A DNA stretch of 7,527 nucleotides from Pseudomonadota bacterium (GTDB taxonomy: Bacteria; Pseudomonadota; Alphaproteobacteria; Rhizobiales; Rhizobiaceae). Both the position numbers and the translations under genes were made by a program. Position 1 is the first letter of the stretch. Every line of letters begins with the position of its first letter. The stretch spans positions 1 through 7,527 of the forward strand of contig JAEWFU010000221.1 in the NCBI GenBank assembly GCA_023388675.1, read 5' to 3'. The notes under the pieces are model-generated. The model had not been told where the DNA came from. It ran no database searches and worked only from the letters and a program-made list of their open reading frames with translations. Below are positions 6,193 through 7,527 of the stretch, piece by piece.

Positions 6193-7527
6193 GAAGGGTG
6201 CCGGGCGAGACTTTCGTCGGGCGGCGACGTTTCGTAGGACGAGACGAACGCGATTCTGGTAGCTTGATTGGGCGCACAACCGCCCGCTGGAATGCCTGAA
6301 TCGCCCGAATATCACGCCGCAGAATGAGAGACAGCAGATTCAGCAGATCTGGACCTATCTGTTCGTCATCGAGTGTAGGGCTGCCCTGCCCGTAGTAGGC
6401 GTCGACTTCGTGACCGATACCCACACCATAAAGCTCGATTTCGCCTAGGGACCTTATCCACAGTGCACTTGATTGGAGGTGATCGTGCAGGAAAGTGGTT
6501 TTGTTGGCCAACAGGGTTGAATCGTCGACAGGAGCTCCGTCGCTCAACGCGACGAGAATTTTGCGCTCGGCATGACGGCGCTGCAAACGGGAATAGGCCC
6601 ATAGAAGTGCCTCGCCGTCGATGTTTTCCTTCAAGAGACCGTCCCGGATCATTAGCGAGAAATTTATGTCCGCTTCCTGAAAAGTCTCGTCAAAGCTCTT
6701 GTAGACAATGTGCCGGAGGTCATTCAGACGGCCAGGAAATCTGGGTTTCTTGTCAGAGAGCCACATCTCCCTCGACTGGCCACCCTTCCAAGCCTTGGTG
6801 GTGAACCCCAATATCTCGTTGCTGACGCCAGCGCCTGACATGATCGAGGACGCTATCGATGTCCATGCTGCCACGTTTTGAATCTTCGCTCCGCGCATGC
6901 TTCCTGAATTGTCCACCAGGATAGAAACCGAAATGTCTTGCTCGTTTGCGACGTTGGCGATCTCGGCGGAGCCATTCTCAATCGCCTCTGCAAATTGCAG
7001 AGATTGCCCACGAATGGTTTTGAGAAGAGTTTGGTGTAGCCGAAGACTTTCGTCAGATGACATCAACTGGCGTGGACTGATCACCTCGTCAAATCTGGTC
7101 GTGTATACGTAATAAGGCTGTTTCTGCGCACGTTTGAGGGCGCTTGCGGAGGCTTCTTCGACACGCGCCACGGGGATCGCAAGCGGATTCGCAGCCATAA
7201 CAGGCTGCGGAGCGGCGACCAGCGCAGAAGGTGGCGATGACGGCACAACTTGGGCCGGCTGGAGTTTGCTTTGGGCCGCAGCGTCAAGCTCGGCGCGCAG
7301 CTCAACCATCGTCTCTTTGATCGTTTTTGCGAGTGTCGCGATCTGTTCGCGGATAATCGGACGGTCGAGCGGGGGGAATCTCAGTTCACGCCAATCCGAC
7401 CAGTTTCGCTCCCGCAGGACCGCCGCCATTTCGTCTGGATGTTTCGCTGCGGAGTCAATTTCATCAGCCGAGACGTAGTAGATCGGCAGAATCAGGCGGG
7501 GAAGGCCAAGCGCGCGCTCTCGTAAGA
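6185..7527 (-). CDS. CobT-like vWA-domain protein with a probable TIR domain at its N-terminus, partial at the right edge
   Basis: The frame is open from the TAA at 6185-6187 to the right edge, 446 visible residues. The first ATG (7429) is probably internal: it has no ribosome-binding site, and the 32 residues before it (including LILPIYYVSADEID) continue into NWSDWRELRF, a pattern like the end of bacterial TIR domains. Counting from the ATG at 7429, a Pro/Ala-rich linker covers about 55-95. A CobT-type block follows: YYVYTTRFDEVISP 106-119, MIDAS DNSGSMRG 173-180, EILGFTTKAWKGGQS 205-219, PGRLNDLRHIVYKS 232-245, LLKENIDGEALLWA 265-278, SDGAPVDDST 296-305 and GIGHEVDAYY 337-346. A basic tail ends the protein. 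CobT is the vWA subunit of cobaltochelatase, but the linker before the MIDAS is shortened and the N-terminus is foreign to CobT, so a chelatase role is unlikely. A signalling or anti-phage role is inferred. Base composition is lower in GC than its neighbours. Confidence 0.85.
   Translation of the reverse strand, partial: LRERALGLPRLILPIYYVSADEIDSAAKHPDEMAAVLRERNWSDWRELRFPPLDRPIIREQIATLAKTIKETMVELRAELDAAAQSKLQPAQVVPSSPPSALVAAPQPVMAANPLAIPVARVEEASASALKRAQKQPYYVYTTRFDEVISPRQLMSSDESLRLHQTLLKTIRGQSLQFAEAIENGSAEIANVANEQDISVSILVDNSGSMRGAKIQNVAAWTSIASSIMSGAGVSNEILGFTTKAWKGGQSREMWLSDKKPRFPGRLNDLRHIVYKSFDETFQEADINFSLMIRDGLLKENIDGEALLWAYSRLQRRHAERKILVALSDGAPVDDSTLLANKTTFLHDHLQSSALWIRSLGEIELYGVGIGHEVDAYYGQGSPTLDDEQIGPDLLNLLSLILRRDIRAIQAFQRAVVRPIKLPESRSSRPTKRRRPTKVSPGTLPE

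Noticed and set aside
6185..7429. Annotation as cobT, subunit of the aerobic cobaltochelatase
   Set aside because: The vWA core matches CobT, but the N-terminal region differs, the segment before the MIDAS is shortened, and no chelatase genes are adjacent in the window.

Overview
The window looks like a chromosomal segment of a GC-rich alphaproteobacterium, probably Hyphomicrobiales (Rhizobiales; Mesorhizobium/Nitratireductor-like). The reasons are the Pseudomonas denitrificans-type cobC/cobD pair, a lipoprotein-type GH25 muramidase, a periplasmic EF-hand protein and a DUF488 (YeaO-type) gene, together with CCCGGG-rich intergenic repeats of a kind familiar from this order. The taxonomy is inferred from protein style only.

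Left part (1-1441): two late cobalamin genes lie head to head. cobD (CbiB family, minus strand, running off the left edge) and cobC (PLP-dependent threonine-phosphate decarboxylase family, plus strand) have start codons that share the tetranucleotide CATG at 397-400. They act together: CobC makes (R)-1-amino-2-propanol phosphate and CobD attaches it to adenosylcobyrate.

Middle part (1442-5751): a run of short, mostly monocistronic genes. A GH25 lysozyme-like lipoprotein (plus) converges on a secreted protein with four canonical EF-hand loops and one degenerate loop (minus), with a strong, probably bidirectional terminator between them. Divergent from the EF-hand gene is a small six-cysteine exported protein of unknown function, then a short hairpin and a DUF488 gene. 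A repeat-filled gap of about 500 bases follows, with one inverted and two direct copies of a CCCGGG-flanked element. Then comes an uncharacterised 255-residue Arg/Ala/Pro-rich protein on the minus strand.

Right part (5752-7527): a gap of about 430 bases with no recognisable gene leads into DNA of visibly lower GC. There a minus-strand gene runs off the right edge. Its C-terminal two thirds is an unmistakable CobT-type von Willebrand factor A domain with an intact DxSGS MIDAS motif. Its reading frame stays open to the window edge, and the extra N-terminal residues resemble the C-terminal end of a bacterial TIR domain. It therefore appears to be a TIR-CobT/vWA fusion, a plausible immune or conflict-system component on a genomic island. 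Despite the shared family name it is probably unrelated to the cobalamin genes at the left. This is the most interesting object in the window; the catalytic part of the TIR domain and any partner gene, such as a CobS/MoxR-type AAA+ ATPase, would lie beyond the right edge.
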